Assembly (NCBI RefSeq): GCF_014467235.1 | Contig: NZ_NKHP01000001.1 | Location: forward strand, 220,295 to 284,294 | Length of the DNA stretch: 64,000 nt | Reading direction: 5' to 3' | Origin: Xenorhabdus indica | GTDB taxonomy: Bacteria > Pseudomonadota > Gammaproteobacteria > Enterobacterales > Enterobacteriaceae | Part shown: positions 38,728 through 48,667 of the stretch, piece after piece | Layout: each line of letters starts with the position of its first letter | Position numbering within the stretch: position 1 is the stretch's first letter | Notes under the pieces: model-generated | Seen by the model: only the letters and a program-made list of their open reading frames with translations | What the model was told of the DNA's origin: nothing | Database searches by the model: none | Program-made: the position numbers and the translations under genes

Positions 38728-40071
38728 TCAAATGACTGGATTAATAGAGGCACCACGACCAATGCCATAGTATGTAAATCCTCTGGATTGCAGACGTTCA
38801 GGATCATAAAGATTACGTCCATCAAAAATAACCGGAGTTTTGAGTGAATTTTTTATGACATCAAAATCAGGCGCTCTAAAGTTTTGCCATTCTGTACAAA
38901 TAACCAAAGCATCAGCACCTTTTAATGCAGCTTCTTTTGTACCCATCAGGGCAAGATCATCCCGCTGTCCATAAATACGCTGAGCTTCCTGCATAGCTTC
39001 CGGATCATACGCTTGTATTTTGGCACCACCTTCCCATAATACTTCCATCAATACACGGCTTGATGCTTCTCGCATATCATCTGTATTAGGCTTAAATGAT
39101 AATCCCCATATCGCAAATGTCTTGCCAGATAGATCATCACCAAAGTGACGTTTAACAAAAACAGGTAATTTTCTTTTTTGTTTTTCATTAACCTGCTCTA
39201 CTGCCTGTAAAATCTTGGGCGTATATCCAATTTGTTCAGAAGTGCGAATCAATGCCTGCACATCTTTAGGGAAACATGAACCGCCATATCCACACCCCGG
39301 ATAAATAAAGTGATACCCAATACGTGAATCAGAACCAATTCCTTGACGCACATGTTCAATATCTGCCCCCAACATTTCTGCCAGGTTAGCAATTTCATTC
39401 ATAAAACTGATTTTGGTTGCTAACATGCAATTAGCGGCATATTTTGTTAACTCCGCACTGCGGATATCCATAACTATCATACGATCATGATTACGATTAA
39501 ACGGTTCATATAGTTCTCTCATCACATCAATCACGCTATCGTTATCACAGCCAATGATAATGCGTTCAGGACGCATACAATCAGCAACTGCGGCCCCTTC
39601 TTTCAAAAACTCAGGGTTGGAAACAACGTCATATGGAATATTAGCTCCACGTTCAGCCAAAGCTACTTGCATGACAGCTTTGACTTTATCCGCAGTTCCC
39701 ACAGGAACCGTTGATTTATCAACCACCACTTTATAGTTATCCATATTCTCTGCAATAGTCCGGGCTACAGCAGTGACATATTGCAAATCGGCAGAGCCAT
39801 CTTCATCAGGAGGTGTTCCTACGGCGATAAACTGTAATTTGCCATGTGCGACGCCAGCTTTAGCATCCGTTGTAAAGCTCAGACGCCCTTCCGCATAGTT
39901 TTTTTTAACCAAGGATTCCAGTCCTGGTTCAAAAATAGGGATCTGGCCATTTTTCAGGTTTTCAACTTTTCTTGTATCAACATCAACACAAAGTACATCA
40001 TGCCCGACTTCGGCAAACACGGTTGCCTGGACTAAGCCAACGTAGCCAATACCAAATACAGTAACTTTCAT
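38728..40071 (-). CDS. ugd: UDP-glucose 6-dehydrogenase
   Basis: Ugd oxidises UDP-glucose to UDP-glucuronate in two NAD-dependent steps. The 447-residue protein has the N-terminal Rossmann motif [12 protein letters not shown], the [10 protein letters not shown] and [10 protein letters not shown] loops, and the catalytic Cys in [12 protein letters not shown] (about residue 260). It is flanked by galU (24 nt upstream), which makes its substrate, and the epimerase gene that likely uses its product. In E. coli ugd is elsewhere, so this cluster is a local arrangement. Confidence 0.97.
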   Translation of the reverse strand: MKVTVFGIGYVGLVQATVFAEVGHDVLCVDVDTRKVENLKNGQIPIFEPGLESLVKKNYAEGRLSFTTDAKAGVAHGKLQFIAVGTPPDEDGSADLQYVTAVARTIAENMDNYKVVVDKSTVPVGTADKVKAVMQVALAERGANIPYDVVSNPEFLKEGAAVADCMRPERIIIGCDNDSVIDVMRELYEPFNRNHDRMIVMDIRSAELTKYAANCMLATKISFMNEIANLAEMLGADIEHVRQGIGSDSRIGYHFIYPGCGYGGSCFPKDVQALIRTSEQIGYTPKILQAVEQVNEKQKRKLPVFVKRHFGDDLSGKTFAIWGLSFKPNTDDMREASSRVLMEVLWEGGAKIQAYDPEAMQEAQRIYGQRDDLALMGTKEAALKGADALVICTEWQNFRAPDFDVIKNSLKTPVIFDGRNLYDPERLQSRGFTYYGIGRGASINPVI

Positions 40072-40095
40072 TTCACATCCTAAATTACTAATAGA

Positions 40096-41013
40096 TTATT
40101 TTTCAATCTGATCTTGCAAAGTCACAATCCAGTCTTTGAATGATTCTCCCAACTGCTTATGCTTCATACTATATTCAACAAACGCCTGCATATAACCCAA
40201 TTTATTCCCACAATCATGACTACGGCCTTTTAAGTGATACGCCTCAACTGGCTCTTTTTCCATCAACATGGCAATAGCATCGGTAAGCTGAATTTCGTCC
40301 CCTGCCCCTGGTGCTGTTTTTGCCAGTAATGGCCAGATTTTCTCAGATAATACATAGCGACCAACAATAGAAAGATTTGATGGGGCTTCTTCTGGTTTGG
40401 GTTTTTCAACAACACGAGCAATTGGTTTACTGTCACCTGGTTGCAGGTTTTCTCCAAAGCAATCAACAATTCCATAATCAGAGACATCCTCAACAGGAAC
40501 CGGTTCAACCAGTATTTGACTTATTCCGCTATCGTTAAAACGTGATAACATCTCGCTCAAATTGTATTTCGATAAATCTGCACTGTACTCATCCAAAATG
40601 ACATCCGGCAGAATAACAGCAAATGGTTCGTCCCCAATAAGTGGCTTAGCACATAGCACCGCATGTCCCAATCCTTTAGCGATCCCCTGACGGGTCTGCA
40701 TGATCGTCACATGATTAGGACAAATCGACTGAATTTCGTCCAGGAGCTGACGCTTTACTCTTTTTTCAAGAATTGCCTCTAGCTCGAAGCTAGTATCAAA
40801 ATGGTTTTCTATAGAGTTTTTGGATGAATGTGTAACCAGAATAATTTCATTAATGCCTGCTTTAATGCATTCATTGACAACGTATTGAATAAGTGGCTTA
40901 TCAACCAGAGGCAACATTTCTTTAGGAATAGCTTTAGTGGCTGGTAACATCCTGGTTCCCAAACCAGCAACAGGGATTACGGCTTTTTTTACTTTTTTAT
41001 TTATTACTGACAT
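40096..41013 (-). CDS. galU: UTP-glucose-1-phosphate uridylyltransferase
   Basis: GalU makes UDP-glucose from UTP and glucose-1-phosphate, the precursor of trehalose, LPS core and, through Ugd, UDP-uronic acids. The 305 residues include the nucleotide-binding start [22 protein letters not shown] (given here as [14 protein letters not shown]), [10 protein letters not shown] and [13 protein letters not shown]. It starts the three-gene operon galU-ugd-epimerase. Its place next to hns is as in E. coli. Confidence 0.98.
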   Translation of the reverse strand: MSVINKKVKKAVIPVAGLGTRMLPATKAIPKEMLPLVDKPLIQYVVNECIKAGINEIILVTHSSKNSIENHFDTSFELEAILEKRVKRQLLDEIQSICPNHVTIMQTRQGIAKGLGHAVLCAKPLIGDEPFAVILPDVILDEYSADLSKYNLSEMLSRFNDSGISQILVEPVPVEDVSDYGIVDCFGENLQPGDSKPIARVVEKPKPEEAPSNLSIVGRYVLSEKIWPLLAKTAPGAGDEIQLTDAIAMLMEKEPVEAYHLKGRSHDCGNKLGYMQAFVEYSMKHKQLGESFKDWIVTLQDQIEK

Positions 41014-41467
41014 TACTAGTCTCCTGCGGCTATGCTATAGCTGAAAAACTCCTTTTGCAGCTATAACAATAGCACCAACTCTCTAAAAAATCGTATATGT
41101 GAAAAAAGTCACATACCTAAAAAAACATACCTAAAAAATAGTGCGCCAAAGTATACCAGCTAACACAGCCAGGTATACAGTGAATAAAAATTTAATTATG
41201 GTTTCCATACTACGGTATTTACATAACTGATATATACACTCTGAATACACCTTTATATCAAATAACTGTTAAATGAATTTTCTGAAGCATAAAGGGCATT
41301 GATAATAGAGTACTCTCACTAAACATTGCAGCTACAGTCTGTATTCAGGTATTATTGATGGTAATCTAATCAATCATAACTATTTATACGCTTATATATT
41401 TTACGCTTACATACCTTTACAGTATCAGCCATATTAACAACAACCTTTTTAATTAACCGGAGTTATT
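41014..41467. other. 454-bp region between galU and ychJ
   Basis: No gene is seen. In E. coli rssB and rssA occupy this place. The region contains a perfect 14-bp tandem duplication at 41111-41138 and otherwise AT-rich sequence. Confidence 0.6.
41111..41138. repeat. Perfect 14-bp tandem duplication upstream of galU
   Basis: ACATACCTAAAAAA occurs twice back to back (41111-41124, 41125-41138), about 100 bp upstream of the galU start. Confidence 0.9.
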
Positions 41468-41929
41468 TTGACAAAAATATGTCACTGTGGCAGCGGCTCA
41501 CCTTTCGCACATTGCTGCGGCCTTTATATTGATAATCACTACCCTGCTCCAGATGCCGAATCTCTGATGCGTTCCAGATATAGCGCTTATGTGACAAAGA
41601 ATGTTGATTATCTGATTGCAACCTGGCATCCCGATTGTGCAGCAGAAACCTGGCGTTCAGAAATAGAACAAAGCTTTGTTGGTGTACAGTGGCTAGGGTT
41701 GAATGTCATCAACACAAATAGAGGGCAACATAATAATGAAGCCTACGTTGAATTTTCAGCTTGCTTTATTGAGCAGGAAAAGCAAGATAGGCAATTGATA
41801 CATGAGCGTTCTCGTTTTTTGCGTATTGACCAACATTGGTTCTATATAGATGGTGTTCGCCCTGAAACAGGACGCAATGATCCTTGCCCATGTGGTTCGG
41901 GCAAAAAATATAAAAAATGCTGTAGTTAA
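41468..41929 (+). CDS. ychJ: YchJ-family SEC-C motif protein
   Basis: The 153-residue protein starts at a TTG codon with CCGGAG upstream. It has SEC-C metal-binding motifs at both ends: [13 protein letters not shown] (about 5-17) and [16 protein letters not shown] (about 137-152), which bind zinc in SecA. Between them is an NTF2-like domain with RSRYSAYV and WLGLNVI. It matches E. coli YchJ along its length. Function is unknown. purU follows after 57 nt. Confidence 0.93.
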   Translation: MTKICHCGSGSPFAHCCGLYIDNHYPAPDAESLMRSRYSAYVTKNVDYLIATWHPDCAAETWRSEIEQSFVGVQWLGLNVINTNRGQHNNEAYVEFSACFIEQEKQDRQLIHERSRFLRIDQHWFYIDGVRPETGRNDPCPCGSGKKYKKCCS

Positions 41930-41986
41930 ATATTTTAAACACAACCATTCACACACAGTGAAAAACATTTGAGGATCACGTTATCC

Positions 41987-42835
41987 ATGCAAAACGCAAT
42001 TATACAAAAAAAAATCTTGCGTACAATTTGTCCTGATTCCAAAGGATTAATCGCGAAGATCACAAATATTTGTTACAAGCATCAACTGAATATTGTACAA
42101 AATAGTGAGTTTGTCGATCATCTCACTGGCCGCTTCTTCATGCGTACAGAGCTGGAAGGTATTTTTAATGATGAAATATTTCTGACCGATCTGGATGATG
42201 CTCTTCCGGTTGGCTCAAGTCGTGAATTGAATACAGCAGGTCGTCGTCGTATTATCATCATGGTAACAAAAGAAGCCCACTGTATCGGTGATATATTAGT
42301 AAAAAGTGCTTATGAAGGATTGGATGTGGAAATAGCTGCTGTTATTGGCAACTATACTACTCTGCAACCATTGGTCGAGCAGTTTGATATTCCTTTCCAT
42401 CATATCAGCCATGAAGGTTTGAGCCGGGAACAGCACGATGAAGCGTTAATGGCGCAAATAGATCAATATAACCCCGACTATGTTGTACTCGCCAAGTACA
42501 TGCGTGTCTTAACACCAGCATTCGTTCAGCATTACCCAAACCAAATTATTAATATTCACCACTCATTCTTACCAGCATTTATAGGAGCCCGCCCTTATCA
42601 CCAGGCTTATGAACGTGGTGTCAAAATCATTGGAGCCACTGCACATTATGTCAATGATAACTTAGATGAAGGCCCTATTATCACTCAGGATGTGATTAAC
42701 GTGGATCATAGTTATACTGCTGAAGAGATGATGCGGGCAGGACGAGATGTTGAGAAAAATGTGCTAAGTAAAGCATTACATTCAGTTTTTTCTCAACGTG
42801 TGTTTGTGTATGGTAACCGCACTATTATTCTGTGA
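41987..42835 (+). CDS. purU: Formyltetrahydrofolate deformylase
   Basis: PurU hydrolyses 10-formyl-THF to formate and THF, supplying formate for purine synthesis and balancing one-carbon pools. The ATG at 41987 gives 282 residues (E. coli 280). An N-terminal ACT domain (about 8-85, TICPDSKGLIAKIT) senses Met/Gly in the family. The C-terminal formyltransferase domain has the catalytic run INIHHSFLPAFIGARPYHQA, with Asn, His and later Asp in NDNLDEGPII. Location between ychJ and tRNA-Tyr follows E. coli. Confidence 0.97.
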   Translation: MQNAIIQKKILRTICPDSKGLIAKITNICYKHQLNIVQNSEFVDHLTGRFFMRTELEGIFNDEIFLTDLDDALPVGSSRELNTAGRRRIIIMVTKEAHCIGDILVKSAYEGLDVEIAAVIGNYTTLQPLVEQFDIPFHHISHEGLSREQHDEALMAQIDQYNPDYVVLAKYMRVLTPAFVQHYPNQIINIHHSFLPAFIGARPYHQAYERGVKIIGATAHYVNDNLDEGPIITQDVINVDHSYTAEEMMRAGRDVEKNVLSKALHSVFSQRVFVYGNRTIIL

Positions 42836-42840
42836 TAAGT

Positions 42841-42896
42841 TAAGGGTATTTTTGTTAGATAACAATGTGATTATTCTTGATAACAAAATACCCTAA
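42841..42896 (+). terminator. Large inverted repeat after purU
   Basis: TAAGGGTATTTTTGTTA (42841-42857) pairs, with one bulge, with TAACAAAATACCCTAA (42881-42896) across a 23-base loop. It starts 5 bp after the purU stop and probably terminates it, although no T tract follows. Confidence 0.55.
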
Positions 42897-42961
42897 TGGA
42901 ATGATATTCAGACACAAAGTTTAAAAAAACATCGTTCGATACTTAGTTTTCAAATAACTAC

Positions 42962-42989
42962 TTTACAGCGGCGGTTGATTTGATATTAT
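42962..42989 (+). promoter_or_regulatory. tyrT promoter
   Basis: TTTACA (42962-42967), a 16-nt spacer and TATTAT (42984-42989) are followed by the GC-rich discriminator GCCGTCCGC. This resembles the E. coli tyrT promoter closely, including the GCGGCG after the -35 box. A GC-rich discriminator marks stringent (ppGpp) control. Confidence 0.85.
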
Positions 42990-43027
42990 GCCGTCCGCTG
43001 GCAACGACAGCGTACAATTCAAAATCT

Positions 43028-43094
<67 letters not shown>

Positions 43095-43112
<18 letters not shown>

Positions 43113-43291
43113 TCTAGTTATGTCATCTTACCCACTCTTGAATAAAAAAACATTTATGCTCACTGAGAGGAAGAATGAGAGTCTTCGAGCAAAATTTAGA
43201 TTAAGAATCGAACACAGCGAAGTGATATTACGCACAGTACGTTAACCGGAAGGTGAAAAACGAGAAATGGTGCATCATCCTTCCCCCACCA
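43095..43291 (+). repeat. rtT-like repeat: tRNA-Tyr 3' end repeated 182 bp downstream
   Basis: ATCCTTCCCCCACCA, the tRNA 3' end at 43095-43109, recurs exactly at 43277-43291. In E. coli the tyrT locus carries 178-bp repeats that each contain the tRNA 3' end and give rtT RNA. Spacing, placement after tyrT and neighbouring purU agree with that arrangement; the sequence between has not been compared. Confidence 0.65.
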
Positions 43292-43469
43292 TATCTTAAG
43301 GTATATTCCATTATCTGCATTTACTGTTAAAGCTAACAGATATACTGCTTGGGGGAAGAACAATCTAATTTACTCAATGAGCAAATGGATATCGTAAAAT
43401 TAACGTGTTCACCAAACACCAATAGCGGAGCTCTGGAGGATCTGCAATTTGCTCCGCTTATGCAATCGG

Positions 43470-44333
43470 TTACTCCATATCACTAACGGAGTCGATAAAA
43501 CGATTTAACACGCTTGAATGGGATTTAGATTTATAAACGTAACACTGATTAACTGCATCAGCTCGTGATATTGGAATAAAGCCCAAGCTTTTTCCTTCCT
43601 CCAACGCACCAGAACGGGCATCTGTAATAAAAATATAATCTTTGGATTGAATGAAATTAAGACAGCACTCCATATTGTCCATTTGCCTTATATTAACTTT
43701 CTCTCCGTTTTTTATCATATCCTCTTCCAAATTCTTTATAAAATCGCTTTTATAGAGAACTGGATCACACAACCACGTTTTCTTTTTCAATAATTGAGTT
43801 AAATCACCATTGGCTTCATCAATTAACTCTTGACGGCAGCAAATACCTAAATTCTGCCCTTCAATTTTACGAACCAAACTGAATCTATCACTGAGTATTT
43901 TTTCCGAGCTTAAAATTATCGTATTGCCTTCATAGTCAACTATTTCATCAATGTTATCATAACTAAAGCGTAATATATTAACTTGAGCATTATTTCTGTC
44001 TGCTGCTTTATAAAGTGAAATCAGGTGCCTGTCTTTCCCCCAGTCGTAGTAGATATTGACGCTGTTACAAATAGTTCCGCTAAAGTGTTTCTTTGTAATT
44101 TCTTTTTCTTTCAAATAAAGTTCTTTTAAGTCATTATATAGTTCCACTCCGTCTTTAGTCAGTATCATCCCAAACTTCTCCCTTTTAAATAAGCGCTTTC
44201 CTAACGTCGCCTCAAAGTCTTTAATTGATTTAGCAACTGGGGGAGTCGTACGGTTCATCACTCTTGCCGCTTTGCTTAAAGAACCCATTTCCACCACCGC
44301 CATGAATGCTTCTAATTTACGAGAAAAAAACAT
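43470..44333 (-). CDS. LysR-type transcriptional regulator, target unknown
   Basis: The 287-residue protein has the N-terminal winged helix-turn-helix of LysR regulators (about 5-62: FMAVVEMGSLSKAARVMNR, then SIKDFEATLGKRLFKRE). The remainder is a short, Cys-rich effector domain that does not resemble any LTTR I can name. The gene stands alone between AT-rich gaps of about 180 bp (after the rtT-like repeat) and 650 bp, with no divergently adjacent target other than xthA far away. Its base composition looks more AT-rich than the flanking housekeeping genes, which suggests acquisition. Specific function cannot be given. Confidence 0.85.
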   Translation of the reverse strand: MFFSRKLEAFMAVVEMGSLSKAARVMNRTTPPVAKSIKDFEATLGKRLFKREKFGMILTKDGVELYNDLKELYLKEKEITKKHFSGTICNSVNIYYDWGKDRHLISLYKAADRNNAQVNILRFSYDNIDEIVDYEGNTIILSSEKILSDRFSLVRKIEGQNLGICCRQELIDEANGDLTQLLKKKTWLCDPVLYKSDFIKNLEEDMIKNGEKVNIRQMDNMECCLNFIQSKDYIFITDARSGALEEGKSLGFIPISRADAVNQCYVYKSKSHSSVLNRFIDSVSDME

Positions 44334-44982
44334 AATTCACCGTTCCTATGTAACTTGTGGCTAAAATAATTTCCTTGAAATGGCCTTCTCATCAGGTAAC
44401 CGCTAAATCAAACTTGATATTGTGAAGGTATAATTTTGTACAATAAAAATAGCTATTTTTCAAATGGCATTTATATGTAATGCCAGCCCCTGATGCAAAA
44501 ATGCGGTTCAGATGAACTATATTATTCACCTGTATCATGATGAATATTCCATCGTGAATGTAAACCATTAATAAATATAAACATGGTCTACAAGTTCAAT
44601 TTTCTATCAGAGATTGATTAACTCTTCTACTTTTTCATTAATTATTTTTTGTAATGCGTGACACAGAATAAATTTCAAGAATAAAAACACTTACCTAAAA
44701 ACATAATACCAAGCGTTGAATATAACAAAGAATGATTAATTAAATAAGTATTTATACATTAATTAATTATTTGCTCATCACGTGTTTTTTATTATTTATC
44801 ATGATTACATACTCTAAATTTGAGTAATAGGCGTATTATACTCAATATAACATTACATATAAGAGTAAAATAGTGAAATATCAAGATAACCTACTTAAAA
44901 TTATTATTTAATAAATGGTTACATCCTTTTTTATATCTGTTAAGATTAAAAAGATAAATATTCTATAGGTGATTATAACGGT
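44334..44982. other. 649-bp gene-free AT-rich region between LysR gene and xthA
   Basis: No open frame or known motif is evident. The sequence is very AT-rich with short A/T runs throughout, a likely target for H-NS binding. It must contain promoters for both flanking genes. Confidence 0.55.
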
Positions 44983-45789
44983 ATGAAATTTGTATCATTC
45001 AATATTAATGGCCTGCGGGCACGTCCTCATCAACTTACCGCGATTGTTGAACAACATCAGCCTGACGTAATTGGATTACAAGAAACAAAAGTTCATGATG
45101 AAATGTTCCCTTTGGAAGAAGTTAGCAAACTTGGTTACCATGTCTTCTATCACGGTCAAAAATCCCATTACGGTGTGGCCCTGCTGACACGCCAGAAGCC
45201 AATTGAAGTTCAGAAAGGTTTTCCTACAGATGAGGATGATGCGCAGCGTCGTATTATCATGGCAGATATTGAAACACCTTTAGGCTCATTAACTGTAATT
45301 AATGGTTACTTTCCACAAGGTGAAAGCCGTGATCACCCGGTCAAATTTCCTGCAAAAGCAAAATTCTACCAAGATTTACAAACCTACCTGGAAAGAAAAC
45401 AATCCCCAGAATCCAATATTCTTATTATGGGTGATATGAATATCAGTCCGACTGATCTTGATATTGGGATCGGTGAAAATAACCAAAAACGCTGGTTGAA
45501 AACGGGAAAATGTTCTTTCTTACCGGAAGAAAGAGAGTGGATGGAACGCCTTAAAAGTTGGGGGCTCGTTGATACGTTTCGTGCTCATCATCCTGAAATC
45601 AATGATCAATTCTCTTGGTTTGATTATCGCTCGAAAGGGTTCGACGATAATCGGGGGCTTCGCATTGACTTGTTGCTTGCCAGCCGTCCACTAGCGGAAA
45701 AATGCCTTTCTGCTGGTATAGATTATGGTATCCGTAGCATGGAAAAACCATCTGATCACGCTCCTGTTTGGGCTGAATTTAAAATTTGA
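44983..45789 (+). CDS. xthA: Exodeoxyribonuclease III
   Basis: XthA is the main AP endonuclease and 3' exonuclease of base-excision repair. The 268 residues (same as E. coli) contain the family marks [26 protein letters not shown] (catalytic Glu near 34), [13 protein letters not shown] (Asp/Asn near 151-153), RIDLLLAS and [10 protein letters not shown] (His 259 region). A strong terminator follows. Confidence 0.98.
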   Translation: MKFVSFNINGLRARPHQLTAIVEQHQPDVIGLQETKVHDEMFPLEEVSKLGYHVFYHGQKSHYGVALLTRQKPIEVQKGFPTDEDDAQRRIIMADIETPLGSLTVINGYFPQGESRDHPVKFPAKAKFYQDLQTYLERKQSPESNILIMGDMNISPTDLDIGIGENNQKRWLKTGKCSFLPEEREWMERLKSWGLVDTFRAHHPEINDQFSWFDYRSKGFDDNRGLRIDLLLASRPLAEKCLSAGIDYGIRSMEKPSDHAPVWAEFKI

Positions 45790-45803
45790 TTCTCAAAATA
45801 ATA

Positions 45804-45838
45804 AAATCCAGCACCGGAGTTGGCGGTGCTGGATTTTT
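45804..45838 (+). terminator. xthA terminator (also faces topB)
   Basis: AAATCCAGCACCG (45804-45816) pairs perfectly over 13 bp with CGGTGCTGGATTT (45824-45836), then TTCT. It sits between convergent xthA and topB and may act both ways. Confidence 0.9.
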
Positions 45839-45873
45839 CTACAGTATTTTTAATTGCATCGTTTTGATCTTAT

Positions 45874-47793
45874 CTACCCGGCTTTGTCAGTTTTTGTTCT
45901 CTTCTTTTTACTCTTTTTTCCTTTCACGGAAACAGGAGGTAACTCCCTAAAAGCCTTCAAATTTCGATACTGTTTTGCCTGCCAAATCAACTGCTGCAAC
46001 GTTTCGTGAAGAGGCAACATAAAATCCTGATAGCGGACTTGTTTTTCACTGATTTGTGTTAGTTTTGACTCCCAATGCGCTGTCATATCGGGCAGTACAG
46101 CCATATCAGGTAATACATGGATAAGCGCCCGCCCCGCAGGGGTTGCATGGATATAGCGCCCTTTTTTGTACAGAAATTCTCGTTTAAACAGTAATTCAAT
46201 AATACCTGCTCTCGTTGCTTCTGTACCCAGACCATCTGTTGCTCGTAACACTTTTTTTAGTGCTTTATCTTGTACAAATCGGGCAATTCCTGTCATTGCA
46301 GACAATAAAGTCGCATCAGTAAAAGGACGTGGTGGCTGAGTCTGCCTCTCCACCACTTCTCCTTTTTCACATAAGAGTTCATCACCTTTGGCAACAACAG
46401 GCAGCGGAGTGCCTTCATTTTCCTCATCTCGCTCTTTATTACCCAATAAGGTTCTCCAGCCAGCCTCTGCCAGAAAACGAGCTTTTGCTATGAATTTTCC
46501 ACCTGCAATATCAAGCTCGATCGTACACTTGCGAAATACCGCATCCGGGAAAAACTGCATCAAGTACTGTCTGGCAATCAATCCATAAATATGGTGTTCA
46601 TTTTCCGTCAAATTGATCTGGCTGCTTCGGGCTGTGGGAATAATCGCATGATGAGCATCAACTTTTTTATCATCCCAACAGCGGTTCTTTTTCTCCGTGT
46701 CCAACGCTTCTTGTGGTAATAAATGCGTGGTATGAACTGAAATAGCATTTAAGACAGCCTGACGCCCCGCAAAATGCTCTTCCGGCAAGTAACGACAATC
46801 AGAACGTGGATAAGTGATTAATTTATGCGTTTCATAAAGTCGCTGACAAATATCCAGCACATCCTGAGCACTTAAACCAAAGCGCCTGGCTGCTTCAATC
46901 TGTAATGAAGAGAGAGAAAACGGTAATGGTGCCGTTTCTGATTCTCGTTTATCCTGATACGCAGTAACATAAGCGGGTTGCCCTGTAATACGCGCCACAA
47001 CATGCTCTGCTAAAGGCCGATGGATAATCCGACCTTCTTCATCCTGAAAATCAACACAGGATTCACTGGGTTGCCATACAGCCGTAAACCGTTCTTCTTT
47101 CGGAGTAACAATATAAGCTTTGACCTCAAAGAAATCTTTCGGCACAAAATGCTCTATTTCCTCATCACGACGAACAACCAACCCCAGAACCGGGGTCTGA
47201 ACACGTCCGACAGATAACACCCCTTGATAGCCGGCATTCTGCCCTAGCAATGTATAAGCACGAGTCATATTAATGCCATAGAGCCAGTCCGCTCTAGCTC
47301 TGGCGAGGGCTGAAACACATAGAGGAATAAATTCCCGGTTACTCCTTAAACGCTCAACCGCTTTAAGTACCGCCTGTGGATTTAAGTCGTTGATCAGGCA
47401 GCGTTGGACATTTTGCTTTTTATTATTATCCAAATGCAAAAAATCCAATACTTCATCCACCAGTAATTGACCTTCACGATCAGGGTCTCCGGCATGGATA
47501 ATTTCATCAGCCCTTTCCAGAAGAGATTTAATCGTATTAAGTTGTTTGGCAACCGTTGCGCGTGGTTTCAACTGCCATTTTTCAGGAATGATCGGTAAAT
47601 CAGCCAATACCCAACGTGCATAACGGCTATTGTAAGCATCTGGCTCAGACTGCTCTAACAAATGGCCTACACACCAGGTAACAAATTGGTTATTACCACA
47701 CTCAATAAACCCATCACCCCGACGATGAGGTTTGGGTAAAACATCGGCAATGGCTCGTGCCAGACTAGGTTTTTCTGCAATAAAAAGACGCAT
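45874..47793 (-). CDS. topB: DNA topoisomerase III
   Basis: TopB is a type IA topoisomerase that decatenates DNA. The ATG at 47793 ([20 protein letters not shown]) matches E. coli TopB and gives 639 residues; an upstream ATG at 47817 is less likely. A Toprim domain has [15 protein letters not shown] (about 97-111), and the catalytic Tyr lies in [16 protein letters not shown] (about 328). The C-terminal tail is Lys-rich ([11 protein letters not shown]). selD and gdhA, its E. coli neighbours, are not here. Confidence 0.98.
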   Translation of the reverse strand: MRLFIAEKPSLARAIADVLPKPHRRGDGFIECGNNQFVTWCVGHLLEQSEPDAYNSRYARWVLADLPIIPEKWQLKPRATVAKQLNTIKSLLERADEIIHAGDPDREGQLLVDEVLDFLHLDNNKKQNVQRCLINDLNPQAVLKAVERLRSNREFIPLCVSALARARADWLYGINMTRAYTLLGQNAGYQGVLSVGRVQTPVLGLVVRRDEEIEHFVPKDFFEVKAYIVTPKEERFTAVWQPSESCVDFQDEEGRIIHRPLAEHVVARITGQPAYVTAYQDKRESETAPLPFSLSSLQIEAARRFGLSAQDVLDICQRLYETHKLITYPRSDCRYLPEEHFAGRQAVLNAISVHTTHLLPQEALDTEKKNRCWDDKKVDAHHAIIPTARSSQINLTENEHHIYGLIARQYLMQFFPDAVFRKCTIELDIAGGKFIAKARFLAEAGWRTLLGNKERDEENEGTPLPVVAKGDELLCEKGEVVERQTQPPRPFTDATLLSAMTGIARFVQDKALKKVLRATDGLGTEATRAGIIELLFKREFLYKKGRYIHATPAGRALIHVLPDMAVLPDMTAHWESKLTQISEKQVRYQDFMLPLHETLQQLIWQAKQYRNLKAFRELPPVSVKGKKSKKKRTKTDKAG

Positions 47794-47872
47794 AGAATTA
47801 TTCAAAACTTCAATCAATACCTTGTTCGAGCGTGGTTAAATCAGTTCATCTACGGCAATTAAACTAAAAGAA

Positions 47873-47919
47873 GTGGATTGATGTGGCGACTTTCATCTTC
47901 CCCACCACATCTGATCCAC
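47873..47919 (-). terminator. Inverted repeat downstream of ydjA
   Basis: GTGGATTGATGTGG (47873-47886) pairs with CCACATCTGATCCAC (47905-47919) with one bulge. It lies 27 bp beyond the ydjA stop and may terminate it, though T residues are few. Confidence 0.45.
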
Positions 47920-47945
47920 CGCATCTGGCAATATCATCAGTCACT

Positions 47946-48497
47946 TTAGAAGTAACTGACAAAACCCGTTAAATCTGGTGTTGAAACTTTCATCGGAGCT
48001 TTAAGTTCCGGTGTACCCAAATAGAGGAATCCAACAATTTTATCATTTTCTTCACATCCCAAACCCGCTCTAACTGTTGGATCTTCAGTCCAGGAGCCAG
48101 AACGCCATATTCCACCAAACCCCTGAGCCACCGCAGCCATTTGCATGGCATGAACTGAACAACCTGCCGCCACAACTTGTTCCCAGGCAGGCACTTTCAC
48201 GTGTTCAACAACTTTGGCAATAACAGTAATAATCATAGGTGCACGATAAGGTGCATTTGTTGCTTTTTCCACCACATCTTCACCCATATCGCCTTCAATT
48301 GCTGATTTTTTAAGTAATTTACTGAATTTATCAATCCCTTCCCCCTGCATTACAATAAAATGCCAGGGACGTAATGCTCCATGATCTGGTGCTCGCATTC
48401 CCGCCGCAAGAATATGTTGCAATGCCTCTCCTTTCGGAGCTGGAACGGTTAAACGAGAAACAGAACGACGATTCAATAAAAGTTCCAAAGCATTCAT
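47946..48497 (-). CDS. ydjA: NAD(P)H nitroreductase YdjA
   Basis: YdjA is a small FMN-dependent oxidoreductase of the nitroreductase family. The 183-residue protein starts [16 protein letters not shown] after GGAGG, with the FMN-contact [22 protein letters not shown] and GFGGIWRSG motifs of the family. In E. coli it sits between selD and sppA; here sppA is still divergent neighbour but selD is gone. Confidence 0.94.
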   Translation of the reverse strand: MNALELLLNRRSVSRLTVPAPKGEALQHILAAGMRAPDHGALRPWHFIVMQGEGIDKFSKLLKKSAIEGDMGEDVVEKATNAPYRAPMIITVIAKVVEHVKVPAWEQVVAAGCSVHAMQMAAVAQGFGGIWRSGSWTEDPTVRAGLGCEENDKIVGFLYLGTPELKAPMKVSTPDLTGFVSYF

Positions 48498-48667
48498 AAT
48501 TTCCTCCTGAATAAGTTAACCTATCACGACCCAACATTCTCTGTTTATTCGTTACTGAATGAAAGAGTAGATATTATTATTTTTTCAATCATTCTCGTGA
48601 ATTCCAGCTGACATTTATCAGCTAGCTGATTAGGATAATCCTATTTGACCCCATAACTGGAGACGAT

